DNA of 64,000 nt from Scytonema hofmannii PCC 7110. Lineage in GTDB: Bacteria > Cyanobacteriota > Cyanobacteriia > Cyanobacteriales > Nostocaceae. The stretch lies in assembly GCF_000346485.2 (NCBI RefSeq), contig NZ_KQ976354.1:8627297-8691296 (forward strand). The letters are read 5' to 3'. The position numbers and the translations under genes are program-made. Below the pieces are notes generated by a model, which was given only the letters and a program-made list of their open reading frames with translations, was not told the origin of the DNA and made no database searches. This document shows positions 27,961 through 38,700 of the stretch, piece by piece (position 1 is the stretch's first letter; each line of letters begins with the position of its first letter).

Positions 27961-30756
27961 TTAGTTTTTTTTCACCAACCATGTAAGAGGAATTTCAGAT
28001 GGGTTCTGACAAATCACTGGTAACCAACTTGCACAAGGAAACTCATCCTCTAAACCTTGTAGCTTAGAGCGAGCCTCACGTACTGATTGATACAAAGGTT
28101 TACCACTGGAAAATTCTGTCAAAAAGTTTTTTAAAAATTCCTGTGCTACTTTATCGGGTACGGGTTCGCGCATGACAATCATTTGGGGAATATGTAAATC
28201 ACTTAAGTTAACTGCTAGTCCCAAACCGTCACAGGAGTTAAAAATTGCTAGATGCAAACCCTGCTCAATCGCTTTGGAAAGAGCATTTTTTAATTCAGCA
28301 ATGGTTAAACTATCAGTTTGGTTGATGCGAAAGTGACCAATGTCTTGCTCAGATTGAGTAAAACTGTGACCAGCAAAAAAGAGGATATCCCACGGTTGCA
28401 GCCAAAGTTCATCATTGAGCACTTGGCGTTGTGGTTCCACTAAAAAGTGGACTTCTGCATTGGGTAATTTTTCAAGCAAAACTTTGTCTTTTTGAGTATT
28501 AATGCCAGTGCTATCTCCCAGCATTGCTAATATTTTGATATGGGATCTGGAGGATATAGACTTTTCTCGTTGCTCGTAGGTAGTTGACGAAAGAGCCATT
28601 TCCGCCTTGGAATAGCGTTCAAACAAATTCCAAAGCTGCAAGGGTATCCGCCTCAATTGGCTATTTTCTGTTTGCAGAAGAATCCGAATAGATTCTGATG
28701 GAGTTAATTTTTCTAGTAATTGCTCTTTAAGAGGACGAAATAATTCAGAATTCAACCATAAATTAACGTGTTTTTTTAAATTTTCCGCAAAGCGATCGCA
28801 TTCTTTAAATAATTCCCGCCTGCTAATATTGGTAACTTGTGTTTCTGGAATCTTGATTCGCAAATTTCTCTGCATACTTTGGCGATATGCAGCTTGCCAT
28901 TGATGGTAGAAGAAAGCTAATTCTGAAGCTGGCGGTAATTGACCGTTTGATTCAAAATACGGTCGTTCGCCTTCTAAACTGATTTGTAGTGTAACTGAAA
29001 ACCCTGTACTTAAGTCACCTTGACCTAATTTTAAAACAACTAACTTCCCCTCTGCTGATTTTTTAGCCGTGGGAGCTATCATTTGGATTAATTCTTTTAA
29101 GTCTGCTTGATGCTGGCGATAAAGAGCAATTTGTTCATCTTTACTTTTTAATTCTGCTTGATACTTTGCTTCTAAATTTTTAAGAGCGAATTCATAATTT
29201 TGAGTAAATTCAGCATGGATTTTCGCCTTATTTGTCCATTCTGGCGTATCTATGCGAACAAGAACAACACCATCTCCCTTATTTTCAATACTTTTAATTG
29301 CTAAATGAATATCTTCATTTTCTATTTTTACCTTTGATAAAGCCGCAGATAAAGCCTGTAAGTCTAAACCATTCCGGAAAATTAAATCAACAGTATTTAT
29401 CGCTACTTGAAATAGTTTAGTAAACTCTCCGGGACTAAACTCTCCACTGCTAGGACGACGTTCTTGCTGATTCTTTAAAAGATAAACGTAGTCACAAATG
29501 ACTCCAGCTAATTGAGTTGTGCTGTCAATATTCCAGGCTTCTAAACAAGCCCCTGTTAATTGTGCTTGTTGAAAAATTGTCGCTATTGCTTGAGATTTAA
29601 TGAGATTGGTATTTTGTAAATTAGCACCTGTAAATGTAGCCTCACTAATATCTGCTTCGGTGAAATCAACATAACTAAGGTCTGCGTCTGCAAGGTTTAT
29701 CCCCTTGAGATTACACCCAATATAAGATTGATTTTTTGTTTTTTTATGTACAGCTAAATCTCGAACGAGTGGATTTATTAAAATAGTCTTGTCTAGTTTG
29801 GCTAAAGAAAGCTTTCTAGCTAAATAAAAATTCGTCCGAATCAGTTTAGCCTCAAAAAAGTCAGCATTGCTCAGTGTGGCATAGCTAAAATTAGCACCCG
29901 TTAAATCTGCTTTTCTAAAACTAGTTCCACCCATGCTAGAAACAGCAATGGCTAACTTTCTCATCCAAGCAAACTTGCCATCCTCAATATATGTTTGCCA
30001 ACTGATATAACTAACAAATAATATGACAGCAACGCTACCAACTGTAGCTGAGATCGCAGCTTCTTGAACTGCTTGAGCTTTAAATAATGACAGTTTGTTA
30101 ACTCCTGCAAAAACTTCAGCCACTGCGACACCAGTTATCGTACCAGTTGTCGTTCCAATAAGACCACTCACAAATATTATACCTAGAGCCACAATAGCTA
30201 TTCTTATGCCAGCAATTTGTTCAGCTACTGTCACCAAGAATGCCATGATGATTAACATGATACAAACAATCAACGCGGTCACAGTAACGCTAACAATACC
30301 AGCAGAAATGCCTATAATTTTGCCAGTCATTATTCCTAGCAAAAATCCACAGAGTATACCTGTGCAAGAAACGGCAAAAAAGGCAGCTGATAAACCCTTG
30401 TAAACAGTAGTGATAGCAAAGACTATAAATATACTTAAAACTATAAGAGAAGCAAAAAAATTATCTGGACTAACTGAGTAAGGAAAAAGCAAATATCCAG
30501 TAAAAACAGGTGCAAACCCTGAGAATACTCCTAAAATTATAGTGATCATTAATGTTAACAAAATCCAACAAAATAACTGCTTTCTGGGTAATCCTGCTTT
30601 AGCATTTTGGAAGTTAGCATTTTTAAGAATAGCATTAGTAAAATTTGTACCGCGAATGTTAGAGTTACTAAAATCTGCACCTGTAAGGTTTTGACCTCTA
30701 AAGTCACGACCTTGAAGATTTTTACCTGAAAAGTTGGGAAACGTCACTAACACCAT
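27961..30756 (-). CDS. pentapeptide-repeat membrane protein with C-terminal CHAT protease-like domain
   Basis: A 931-residue protein. Pentapeptide repeats (A(D/N)LxG type) span 5-52. About six to seven membrane helices follow (58-265), then a second pentapeptide block (about 275-410), a coiled coil (about 505-560) and a CHAT (caspase-like) domain from about 745. The CHAT dyad is present: His in FFAGHS (about 797) and Cys in FNSCDGLG (about 842). CHAT proteases are proteolytic switches in bacterial conflict and death pathways. It is downstream of the DUF1822-HEAT and sigma-factor genes on the same strand. Substrate unknown. Confidence 0.85.
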   Translation of the reverse strand: MVLVTFPNFSGKNLQGRDFRGQNLTGADFSNSNIRGTNFTNAILKNANFQNAKAGLPRKQLFCWILLTLMITIILGVFSGFAPVFTGYLLFPYSVSPDNFFASLIVLSIFIVFAITTVYKGLSAAFFAVSCTGILCGFLLGIMTGKIIGISAGIVSVTVTALIVCIMLIIMAFLVTVAEQIAGIRIAIVALGIIFVSGLIGTTTGTITGVAVAEVFAGVNKLSLFKAQAVQEAAISATVGSVAVILFVSYISWQTYIEDGKFAWMRKLAIAVSSMGGTSFRKADLTGANFSYATLSNADFFEAKLIRTNFYLARKLSLAKLDKTILINPLVRDLAVHKKTKNQSYIGCNLKGINLADADLSYVDFTEADISEATFTGANLQNTNLIKSQAIATIFQQAQLTGACLEAWNIDSTTQLAGVICDYVYLLKNQQERRPSSGEFSPGEFTKLFQVAINTVDLIFRNGLDLQALSAALSKVKIENEDIHLAIKSIENKGDGVVLVRIDTPEWTNKAKIHAEFTQNYEFALKNLEAKYQAELKSKDEQIALYRQHQADLKELIQMIAPTAKKSAEGKLVVLKLGQGDLSTGFSVTLQISLEGERPYFESNGQLPPASELAFFYHQWQAAYRQSMQRNLRIKIPETQVTNISRRELFKECDRFAENLKKHVNLWLNSELFRPLKEQLLEKLTPSESIRILLQTENSQLRRIPLQLWNLFERYSKAEMALSSTTYEQREKSISSRSHIKILAMLGDSTGINTQKDKVLLEKLPNAEVHFLVEPQRQVLNDELWLQPWDILFFAGHSFTQSEQDIGHFRINQTDSLTIAELKNALSKAIEQGLHLAIFNSCDGLGLAVNLSDLHIPQMIVMREPVPDKVAQEFLKNFLTEFSSGKPLYQSVREARSKLQGLEDEFPCASWLPVICQNPSEIPLTWLVKKN

Positions 30757-30790
30757 AAGTTAAAATATTGGAATCCTATTTAATTGTTAA

Positions 30791-30900
30791 ACTATATGTA
30801 GGCAATGACCACCATATAGTTTTTTTGGTGGGCATTGCCCACCCTACTGCGGTTAAAAAATCATTGATTTAACCGCAGAGACGCACCAGAACACAGAGGA
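30791..30900. repeat. dispersed palindromes in the CHAT/DUF1822 gap
   Basis: Arms actatatg / catatagt (30791-30820), then the hairpin ggtgggcattgcccacc (30827-30843), then an 'accgcagagacgc' dispersed repeat (about 30870-30900) also found at about 59755. Confidence 0.7.
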
Positions 30901-30911
30901 AAGAAGTTTAA

Positions 30912-32294
30912 TTAAATAACAAAATCTTCGCTAAAATTAGCATTACCTAAAGAGACTTGCACGGTAAATCTTTCTCCCAGTTCACAGCTAAATTTGAGTT
31001 GAGTGTAAACATCTGCACGCCTAGCAGTGACTTCACGCAATATTTCTCCAGAACCATCCAGCAATATCAGCTTTAGATCGGGTGGTAGATAGCGATCGCT
31101 ACCTGTGGGATAAACTTGCAAAAGTACACTCACATTGCCATCATATTTTTGTAACAATGCAACAGACAAAGCTACAGCTTTACCAGCAATGTCCATACCT
31201 AAATCAACCAGTTTTACCCTTCTGACTCCATTAGATGGGTTTTCTGGGTCAATTTTTCTCAAACTTTCTACAGCTATCCACAGAGTTTCGTCATCTGAAG
31301 TACTTCGCAACAAATTGACCAAAGCTTGAATGGCATCTAAATGACCAATAGCAATTTCTCCTAACCGCTTGGCTGCATGTTGGCGTTGATTTTCTTCATT
31401 GTCAGATGATAGTTGCTTAACGAGTGCTGCAATTTCATCGGGATTTGAGTGAGTATTTTGCAAGTCAGCATGACTGCGCGTAGCAATTGCTAAATTTGGA
31501 AATGAAGAAAAAACCTGCCATTCTGGCTCAAAAATATTCTGCCACCAGCGACTGAGAATGATATAGGTTTTATTAAAAGAGGTAAACAGTGAGTTGAACG
31601 ATGTATTTTGACTTTGTTTAAATTTTGCCAGTTCTTGGTCTATTTGTAACTGCTCCCTCAGAATTTGACTGGTAAAATTCACACTTTTAATGTAAGTGCG
31701 GTAAACTGCTACTGGTATTGTTAATACATCACTCCAGGCTTGTTCTTGTTTGTGGAATAGGGCTATTTTAGGTATTTCTAAGGCTTTTTGGTCTCCTACT
31801 TTTAACCCCAATCGCTCAAACTGAAACCTTTCTAACTGTTGATTGATTAACCCATGATAACAGTCTCCTACAGTCAATAATATGTCATAAATATCATGTG
31901 AAAGTCTCTTACCCATTGGCTGCAATAAATTACAAGCAAGCATTGGCTGTACGTGCCAAGTTTCTGCCAATAAATCTTGTGATAAACCAGAAATATCTGC
32001 AGGAATAAGCAAATCGACGTCGGAAATAAAACTGATTTCCTCTGAAAGTACCATCACAGACAAAATACCCCATTCTGACTCTGTTTCCGTGACAATCATG
32101 ACATAGCGTTTTGGAGTGCTACCCTGCAAAAAATTTTGAGCTTCAGGTGAGTACAAGTCATTTTTTGTATTCATAGAAAATACTTCAGGAGATTGTACCT
32201 GACAATTTAATTCCCAAATTTCTCCAGGTTGTGGTGATGCTGGGTAAGGTTTTCGCATATCAGAAGATTTGAAGTTTTCATAAGTCCAAAGCAT
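30912..32294 (-). CDS. DUF1822-like protein with HEAT repeats
   Basis: A 460-residue soluble protein. The N-terminal part (20-280) holds a PGEIWELN segment and has no recognised domain. HEAT repeats lie at about 300-355 (NQRQHAAKRLGEIAIG, LWIAVESLRKID). The C-terminal 95 residues (VALSVALLQKYDGNVSVLLQ, YLPPDLKLILLDGSGEIL) resemble the conserved end of cyanobacterial DUF1822. DUF1822 proteins commonly neighbour CHAT proteins in cyanobacteria; an adaptor or sensor for the downstream CHAT protein is inferred. It is separated from its neighbours by about 150 bp on each side. Confidence 0.78.
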   Translation of the reverse strand: MLWTYENFKSSDMRKPYPASPQPGEIWELNCQVQSPEVFSMNTKNDLYSPEAQNFLQGSTPKRYVMIVTETESEWGILSVMVLSEEISFISDVDLLIPADISGLSQDLLAETWHVQPMLACNLLQPMGKRLSHDIYDILLTVGDCYHGLINQQLERFQFERLGLKVGDQKALEIPKIALFHKQEQAWSDVLTIPVAVYRTYIKSVNFTSQILREQLQIDQELAKFKQSQNTSFNSLFTSFNKTYIILSRWWQNIFEPEWQVFSSFPNLAIATRSHADLQNTHSNPDEIAALVKQLSSDNEENQRQHAAKRLGEIAIGHLDAIQALVNLLRSTSDDETLWIAVESLRKIDPENPSNGVRRVKLVDLGMDIAGKAVALSVALLQKYDGNVSVLLQVYPTGSDRYLPPDLKLILLDGSGEILREVTARRADVYTQLKFSCELGERFTVQVSLGNANFSEDFVI

Positions 32295-32441
32295 AGGTTT
32301 ACATTTCCCGATATTGAAGGAGGGCTAATTGTGTTAACAAATCAGTGGATTGTCCTATGCTGAACGATAAGAAATTTCTCAAAGACTTGACAAAATTCTT
32401 ATTTGCTATTTTTCTTTTGCGATCGCTCATCCAACATCGCA

Positions 32442-33089
32442 TCACCATTTAGCTTTTGAGCGTCTGCGAGTCTCTTTGAGCTTGCTATTTTGTTGTTCCT
32501 GCTTAACGGCTAAAGGTTCTAGCAGCCCTAATTCTATAGCAACGCGTCCTACTAACTCCTTCCAACGCTTGGAAACTTCCCCTTGACTAATTCCCAAATC
32601 TACTGCTTGTTGGGTTTGGTTTTTTCCTTCAACCATGAGTTGCCATAGTTTAAGATAACCGCGATCGCTGTTTCGTGAATCTAGACTTACAATGGCTTCT
32701 GTTGCTTTGATAATTAGATCGGCACGGGCTATTGTTTCTAACAGATTGAACTCATCAGCAATTGTATCTACCAAGGAGAAATCTGTACCAGCAATGATGG
32801 CATCTAGACTTTGGCAGTTCCGCAAACGTTCTTTTCTGACAAAGTTAATAATTTCATATCGTGCCACAACTATAGCCCAACGTTGGAATTCTGTGATTCC
32901 TCCTTGACGAAACTTTCCAGCGTTCAGAGTTTCGTAGACTTTCATTATGGCAGTTTGTGCTGCATCTTCCCAAGATGTGGAAGTTCCTCTAGTATATTTT
33001 CGGGCAATCTTGGCGATGACTTCTTGATGCTCTGGATCAATGAGTAGATTTGTAAAAGGCTCTGCCACTGATTTTGATTGTATAAGCAT
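32442..33089 (-). CDS. sigma-70-family (ECF-like) RNA polymerase sigma factor
   Basis: A 215-residue protein. Region 2 spans about 25-90 (TSWEDAAQTAIMKVYETL, FQRWAIVVARYEIINFVRKE), matching DNA-melting and -10 recognition segments. Region 4-like HTH is at about 150-185 (NQTQQAVDLGISQGEVSKRW). The tail is basic. Length and domain layout fit ECF-type sigma factors. No anti-sigma gene with a membrane anchor is adjacent; the following DUF1822-HEAT protein or the membrane CHAT protein could serve that role, which is speculative. Confidence 0.85.
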   Translation of the reverse strand: MLIQSKSVAEPFTNLLIDPEHQEVIAKIARKYTRGTSTSWEDAAQTAIMKVYETLNAGKFRQGGITEFQRWAIVVARYEIINFVRKERLRNCQSLDAIIAGTDFSLVDTIADEFNLLETIARADLIIKATEAIVSLDSRNSDRGYLKLWQLMVEGKNQTQQAVDLGISQGEVSKRWKELVGRVAIELGLLEPLAVKQEQQNSKLKETRRRSKAKW

Positions 33090-33449
33090 ATTAGCTCATC
33101 TTATATAAAAGGGAGCAGATAGAAAGAGGACAGCGATCGCAATCTTTATGAGAAAAGACTCATCTGATGGTGTCTATGTTCCGGATTCTTTCAGTAACTT
33201 TACTGTCATAAACGAGTCACCATTTTCCTCAATCTTTATATATGTATGTTTGACAAGCAGTTTTTATGCAGCCACGCTGTCTTGAAAATAGGGAGTGGGG
33301 AGTAGAGGTCTACAAGATTGAAGTTAAAAATTTTTCCTTCGGTCCTCTGCCTTTCTTTTTGTAATTTTGGAATAATGTGTTTTTCTCACTTGTTGTTAAA
33401 AGTGAGAGCAAGCCAAGCTCAATTTGCTAACTTTTAAAGGAATTAGAAC
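33090..33449. other. divergent intergenic region
   Basis: 360 bp between the sigma-factor gene and a divergent secreted-protein gene. It contains HIP1 (gcgatcgc near 33132) and a short 'agggagtggggagtag' dispersed-repeat remnant (about 33288). Promoters for both genes must lie here. AAAGGAAT about 10 bp upstream of 33450 is the likely ribosome site of the secreted protein. Confidence 0.45.
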
Positions 33450-34160
33450 ATGAAAATTCATAAAGTTTTCTCAACTGTACTGTTGACTACAATAAGTGCA
33501 TCAACTCTTATTTTCTCTTCTTTCGTGAGTTCAGCGTTAGCAGATGTAAGAGAGATTAGAATCAACAATATTAGCGAGCAATTAGCTCCCAGTAGGGTAC
33601 TAGGAGGCGATCGAGAATTTGATGGTCATGGACCAGCTGTGAAGAGTAATGTAAGATTGCGTATTGGCGACGGTGGTCAATCTTTGTATGCGGATATTTA
33701 CCTTCATGCAAAAGAAACTCAGAGTGATTGGTCAGAAACAGAAGGACGATGGACTCGTAAAGTTTGGCAAGCTCCAAGAGGCAGGCGCATCACAAGAATT
33801 GTTTCAGATAAGTTATCTGAAACTAGCTTTATCAGTAAAGCCGCAGGTTTTCAAATTCTTGGACCGGGTGCAGATTTTAAAGAGTTTGCTGGAAGAATTC
33901 TGGATGCGCTCATGGCTAGAAGTGGTCGTAGTGAAAGAGAAGTCCTTGATATTATTGGACGAGGATTAGCAGTTGTACCTGATGGCGGCAATTATGTTCA
34001 TATCGTGAAACCTTCTGGAGATGAACGTACAGAATTAGTCAAACTATTTGCAATTGTTGGTGATACGGGTGGTCCTGATATTAGTGATGATGATAACCCA
34101 AAGGATGATACTCGTGTCGTCGCTATTGAATTCAATCCAGTTCGTATTGAGCTTCAATAG
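33450..34160 (+). CDS. hypothetical exported protein
   Basis: 236 residues. A classical signal peptide spans residues 1-31 (HKVFSTVLLTTISASTLIF, cleavage near SSALA-DV). The mature part has a beta-rich, Gly/Arg/Asp-containing middle (GGDREFDGHGPAVKSNVRLR, LYADIYLHAKETQSDWSETE) and an acidic C-terminal loop (PDISDDDNPKDDTR). I recognise no enzymatic motif. It is divergent from the sigma-factor gene, so it is a candidate target of that sigma factor; this is inference. A dispersed hairpin follows it. Confidence 0.75.
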   Translation: MKIHKVFSTVLLTTISASTLIFSSFVSSALADVREIRINNISEQLAPSRVLGGDREFDGHGPAVKSNVRLRIGDGGQSLYADIYLHAKETQSDWSETEGRWTRKVWQAPRGRRITRIVSDKLSETSFISKAAGFQILGPGADFKEFAGRILDALMARSGRSEREVLDIIGRGLAVVPDGGNYVHIVKPSGDERTELVKLFAIVGDTGGPDISDDDNPKDDTRVVAIEFNPVRIELQ

Positions 34161-34193
34161 TAAAATTTTAATAGTGAGAGCAGATACAATAGC

Positions 34194-34252
34194 CTCACGC
34201 AAAGACGCCAAGGCGCTAAGAAAATTTTTGCAGCTTTGGCGCTTTGTGTGAG
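34194..34252. repeat. dispersed inverted repeat (ctcacgcaaag / ctttgtgtgag)
   Basis: A long imperfect stem with inner complementary parts cgccaaggcgc / ttggcgc around an A/T loop. It sits 34 bp after the secreted-protein gene and may end its transcript. Confidence 0.75.
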
Positions 34253-34378
34253 ATTTAAAAAACTTTTGCCAGAGGTCTTGTCATCGGTCCTTTTCCACCG
34301 CAATAAGAGCTACCATACACGTATGAAAGACTTTACAAACATCCTCTCAGAGAAAACATAAAATCTGCTGTATTTCAA

Positions 34379-34660
34379 TCAGCCTAATAAACGCTTAAGT
34401 TGCTTATATACTTCGTCATCATTACGCTTTCCCACCAAAATTACTTGGACTAAATCCGCATCAGCATCAAATCGGTAAACAATGCGATATTCTCCTGAAT
34501 CTACGCGATGATATCCTGTATAACCAACCAGATCCTTAGAATCTGCTGGTAATGGTTCGACATTCAAAGACATAACTTTTTTGGCAATCTGGGCAGCGAT
34601 TTTAGGTTGCAAACCTTTGAGAAAATCAAGAACTGTTTCAAGACCATCAAGTTTTGCCAT
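34379..34660 (-). CDS. RelE/ParE-superfamily toxin
   Basis: 93 residues with the RelE-like order: helical start (DGLETVLDFLKGLQPKIAAQ), then LVGYTGYHRVDSGEYRIVYR and a beta hairpin (LVQVILVGKRNDDEVYKQL). RelE toxins cut mRNA on the ribosome. ATG 34660 is chosen because it follows the antitoxin stop by one base; longer in-frame starts would overlap the antitoxin. It forms a pair with the Phd/YefM-like gene immediately upstream. Confidence 0.9.
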   Translation of the reverse strand: MAKLDGLETVLDFLKGLQPKIAAQIAKKVMSLNVEPLPADSKDLVGYTGYHRVDSGEYRIVYRFDADADLVQVILVGKRNDDEVYKQLKRLLG

Positions 34661-34661
34661 A

Positions 34662-34937
34662 CTATAAACTATCATCAAGCGCAGCCAAACGCTTAATTTC
34701 TGCTGTAAAAGTTTCGCTACCAACCATCTGCGAGTTGGAGAGCGCGGTTTTAGCTTGTTGACCTATAATTAAGTCTTCTAACTGAGCAATTCGGTTTATT
34801 AATTGTTGATAGCTTTCAACTGACATAATCACATAACTTGGCTGCGATTCGTCTGTTAGCAAAACAGGTTCAAAAGCAGCCTGATTTAAAACATCATTAT
34901 GGGTATTTTGAATTTCTTTAATAGAAAAATGCTGCAT
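34662..34937 (-). CDS. Phd/YefM-like antitoxin
   Basis: 91 residues. The N-terminal Phd fold is visible (FSIKEIQNTHNDVLNQAAFE, PVLLTDESQPSYVIMSVESY, QQLINRIAQLED), and the remaining tail is variable and toxin-binding. It is expected to bind both the operon promoter and the RelE-type toxin. It is the first gene of the pair. Confidence 0.88.
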   Translation of the reverse strand: MQHFSIKEIQNTHNDVLNQAAFEPVLLTDESQPSYVIMSVESYQQLINRIAQLEDLIIGQQAKTALSNSQMVGSETFTAEIKRLAALDDSL

Positions 34938-34964
34938 TTTCCCAACTTTTACAAAAACTTCTAA

Positions 34965-35594
34965 CTATATTGTATGGGGAATTTCACTTGATTCCAAAAT
35001 TCCTACCAAAATTCTCATTAAATCTTCTAAATCATCCGGAATTCGATAAAGTGAAACATCCTGAAGAATCTGCTGAAGAGTTTTTTCTAACCGACCAAAG
35101 CGCCAAGCATCACCAATTGTCACCGCTCCATAAAACACATCACCTTCTTCAACTGCAGCAATAGCAATTAATTCTACAGCAAGCTGTGTAAACCCTCGTG
35201 TTAAGTCATCATTTTTTGCTTCAACAACTAGTAAACCTGGATTGTGTTTGAGAAAGTAATCTAAATTGCCCTTTAACCAGTTATTGACTGATAACGGGTA
35301 CTCAATTCGTATTTGGCATTGACAATAACGAGCAACTTCTAGCAATGCAGGTGCTACAAGTGTCTCCCGTCGTGCTGTCTCACTGCTCAAACTGATTAGG
35401 GGTAATGATTCCTCAATTCGCTGTCGTAACTCTGCCAAACGTTCTAACTGACGATTGGTACGCGGTAACTCAAGACGAGTTTTCCGTAAAGCATAGCCCA
35501 ATTCTGCCAAAATTTCGTCGGCTTCATAGGGCATTTCAAAATAGGAGCAAAATGTATAGGCTTGCCCCTCTTGCAAAATACGACGGCGAGCCAT
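34965..35594 (-). CDS. PD-(D/E)XK-like hypothetical protein
   Basis: 209 residues. The C-terminal half has the order expected of a restriction-endonuclease-like fold: GNLDYFLKHNPGLLVVEAKN (D...E-x-K) and then TRGFTQLAVELIAIAA (Q in a following helix). The N-terminal half is helical and Leu/Arg-rich. Nuclease or a decayed nuclease fold is likely; biological role unknown. It lies 27 bp upstream of the toxin-antitoxin pair on the same strand. Confidence 0.72.
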   Translation of the reverse strand: MARRRILQEGQAYTFCSYFEMPYEADEILAELGYALRKTRLELPRTNRQLERLAELRQRIEESLPLISLSSETARRETLVAPALLEVARYCQCQIRIEYPLSVNNWLKGNLDYFLKHNPGLLVVEAKNDDLTRGFTQLAVELIAIAAVEEGDVFYGAVTIGDAWRFGRLEKTLQQILQDVSLYRIPDDLEDLMRILVGILESSEIPHTI

Positions 35595-35727
35595 GACTTT
35601 TCTGTTTGTGACTGCACATGATATGACTATATCGATTTTACATGAAGAATTATGTAATACTTATGACTGGACTAACTAATATAATATTGCTTTGGGCAAT
35701 ATATTATGAATAATCAAACATCCTTCG

Positions 35728-38700
35728 ATGAGAGCGATCGCAGGTTATCAAATTACAACAAAACTTTACGAAAGTAGCAAATCATTAGTCTATCGAGGAT
35801 GCAGGCTTTCCGATAAATTTCCCGTTATCCTCAAAGTGCTCAAGCAAGAGTATCCTCCACCTGAGGAAATTGCTCGTTTCAAACTAGAGTATGAAATTAC
35901 CCGTCACCTGACCGTGCAAGGTACAGTGAGAGCTTACAGCTTGGAACAATACCAGCACAGTTTAGTGATGACTGTAGAGGATTTTGGTGGGGAATCCTTG
36001 AATTTGAATTACCAACAATTCACCTTAGAAACAGTTATCAAACTCGCCATCCAAATCACTGAAATTTTAGGTGAAATTCATCAACAGCATATAATTCATA
36101 AAGATATAAATCCCTCAAATATTGTTTTCAATCCAGTCACCGGACAGCTAAAAATTATTGACTTTGGTATTTCTACCATCCTCGCTCGCGAAAATCCCAT
36201 CCTCACCAGTCCCCACATTTTAGAAGGGACTTTGGCTTATATGTCGCCAGAGCAAACGGGGAGAATGAACAGATCCCTCGACTACCGCAGCGATTTTTAC
36301 TCCTTGGGTGTCACTCTCTACGAATTGTTCACCCAGCAGCGACCCTTCAACACTACCGATGTGTTGGAGTTAGTACACTGTCATCTCGCCAAACAACCAA
36401 TCCCACCCCATAAGCGTAAACCAGAGATTCCCCTCGCCATATCCCAAATCATCCTTAAACTCATGGCAAAAATGGCAGAGGAAAGATACCAGAGTGCTAT
36501 AGGTATTAAAACAGATTTAGAGGAATGCCTCAGCCAACTTCAGAATTATGGTACAATCCAACCTTTTCTCTTAGCTAGCAAAGATATATCAACTACGCTG
36601 CAAATTCCGCAAAAGCTTTATGGCAGAGAGCAAGAAATTGCCATGCTGATTGGGACATTTGAGCAAGTTGCACAAAAGAATGAGGAGATGAGGGAAAGTT
36701 CTCAGTCTTCCGTCACACCTCCTCAAAAAACCCAGATGATGCTAGTTTCTGGTTACTCTGGGATTGGTAAGTCGGCTCTCGTGCAAGAAATTTACAAGCC
36801 CATAACTCAGCAACGGGGTTATTTTATTGCAGGGAAGTTTGAGCAATATCAGAGGAATATCCCTTACTCTGCACCAGTAAGTGCTTTTGCCGATTTAGTC
36901 GAACAACTGTTATCCGAACAGGAAGAACAGTTATGTCAGTGGCGCGAAAAACTTTTGGCAGCTTTGGGAAGCAACGCTCAGGTTATTGTGGATGTGATTC
37001 CAGAGATAGAGCTGATTATTGGTAAGCAACCAGAAGTCCCTGAACTGGGGTCAGCAGAAGCACAAAACCGCTTCAACCTTGTTTTTCAAAGTTTTATTCG
37101 CGTATTCGCTCAGCCAGAACATCCATTGGTATTGTTCTTGGATGATCTGCAATGGGCAGATATAGCCAGCCTAAAATTATTACAACTATTGCTAACAGCA
37201 ACAGATAGTGCTTGTTTATTTGCGATTGGGGCTTATCGCGATAATGAGGTGAGCGCAACTCATCCGTTGCTGGTAACGCTAGAGGAAATTTATCGCAGTG
37301 GAGGAGCTGTTCAGCAAATCATTCTTTCTCCATTACAATTATACCATGTGACACTGCTGATTTCTGAAACGCTAAGCTGTAGTACTACAGAGGCTCAACC
37401 TTTAGCTCAACTCGTTCTAGACAAAACAGGTGGCAATCCTTTCTTTATTAAGGAGTTTCTGAAAGCTCTTGATGCAGAGAGGCTATTGCAATTTGATGTG
37501 CAGTTATGCGAGTGGCAGTGGAATATTGAGCAGATTGAAGCTAGAGAGATTACAAGCAATGTCGTAGAACTATTGGCTCTTAAGATTCAACAACTCAAAT
37601 CCGAAACTCAAAATATTTTAAAATTAGCAGCTTGCATTGGCAATCAGTTTGAAGTAGATATTTTGGCAATGGTTTACGAGCACTCGCCCAGAGAAACTGC
37701 GATCGCGCTTCAAGAAGCTGTTGCTATCGGGCTGGTGATTCCCTTAAATCATAATTATAAGTTGATTGTATTGGGTGTTCAGGAACAGGCAGTCGTTGAA
37801 TGTAAGTTTGTACATGACCGAATTCAGCAAGCCGTTTACTCCCTTATATCCGCAAGCGATCGCCAAAAGATTCACTACCAAATTGGGCAACTCCTGCTTT
37901 GCAGTAGCGATCCCCAACAGCAGGAGCAAAGATTTTTTGACATTGTCAATCAACTGAATTTAGGACAAGAACTTATCAATCAACAGTCAGAAAAGAACAG
38001 ATTGGCTGAACTTAATTTGATGGCGGGTGAAAAAGCAAAAGCTTCTGCTGCCTATGATTCAGCATTCAGTTACTTGCAAGTGGGATTAAGTTTGCTAGCA
38101 GAAGACTGTTGGCAAAATCAGTATAAGATAGCACTAAAATTGCACCAATCGGCAACTGAAGCTGCTTTTCTCAACAGTCAATTTGAGCGCATGGAACAGT
38201 TAGCTCAAAAGACACTACAACAGGCACAAACCGTATTAGATAAAGTGCGAGTTTACGAGGTTAAAATTCAAGCCCTACTGGTACAGGGGCATCCAACTGA
38301 AGCACTTCAGACCGCTTTAGAGATACTATCGTTGTTAGAAGTGAATTTTCCAGAACCAGCAACCCAAGCTGATGTTGAAAAAGCACTCACAAAAACCATC
38401 GCTCGATTGGCTCACATACCGATTGAATCATTAATCAATTTACCCTTAATGACTGAACCTAGAGCACTTGCAGCTATGCAAGTGTTATCTATTGCTATCC
38501 CCGCAGCGCACGTTACCGCCCCTGAATTATTCCCGTTAATTGCGATCGCGCAAGTGAATCTATCGATTGAGTACGGGAATGCAGAGATTTCTCCTTTTTC
38601 TTACGCTGTATACGGTTTAATTCTTTGTGGAGTCGATATTGAAACTGGCTGTCAATTTAGTGATTTAGCTCTAGCATTGTTGGAGAAGCTGAATTATAAA

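Noticed and set aside
30095..30403. 102-codon + strand frame opposite the membrane region of the CHAT gene
   Set aside because: It has an Ile/Pro/Thr-rich shadow composition typical of the antisense of membrane helices.
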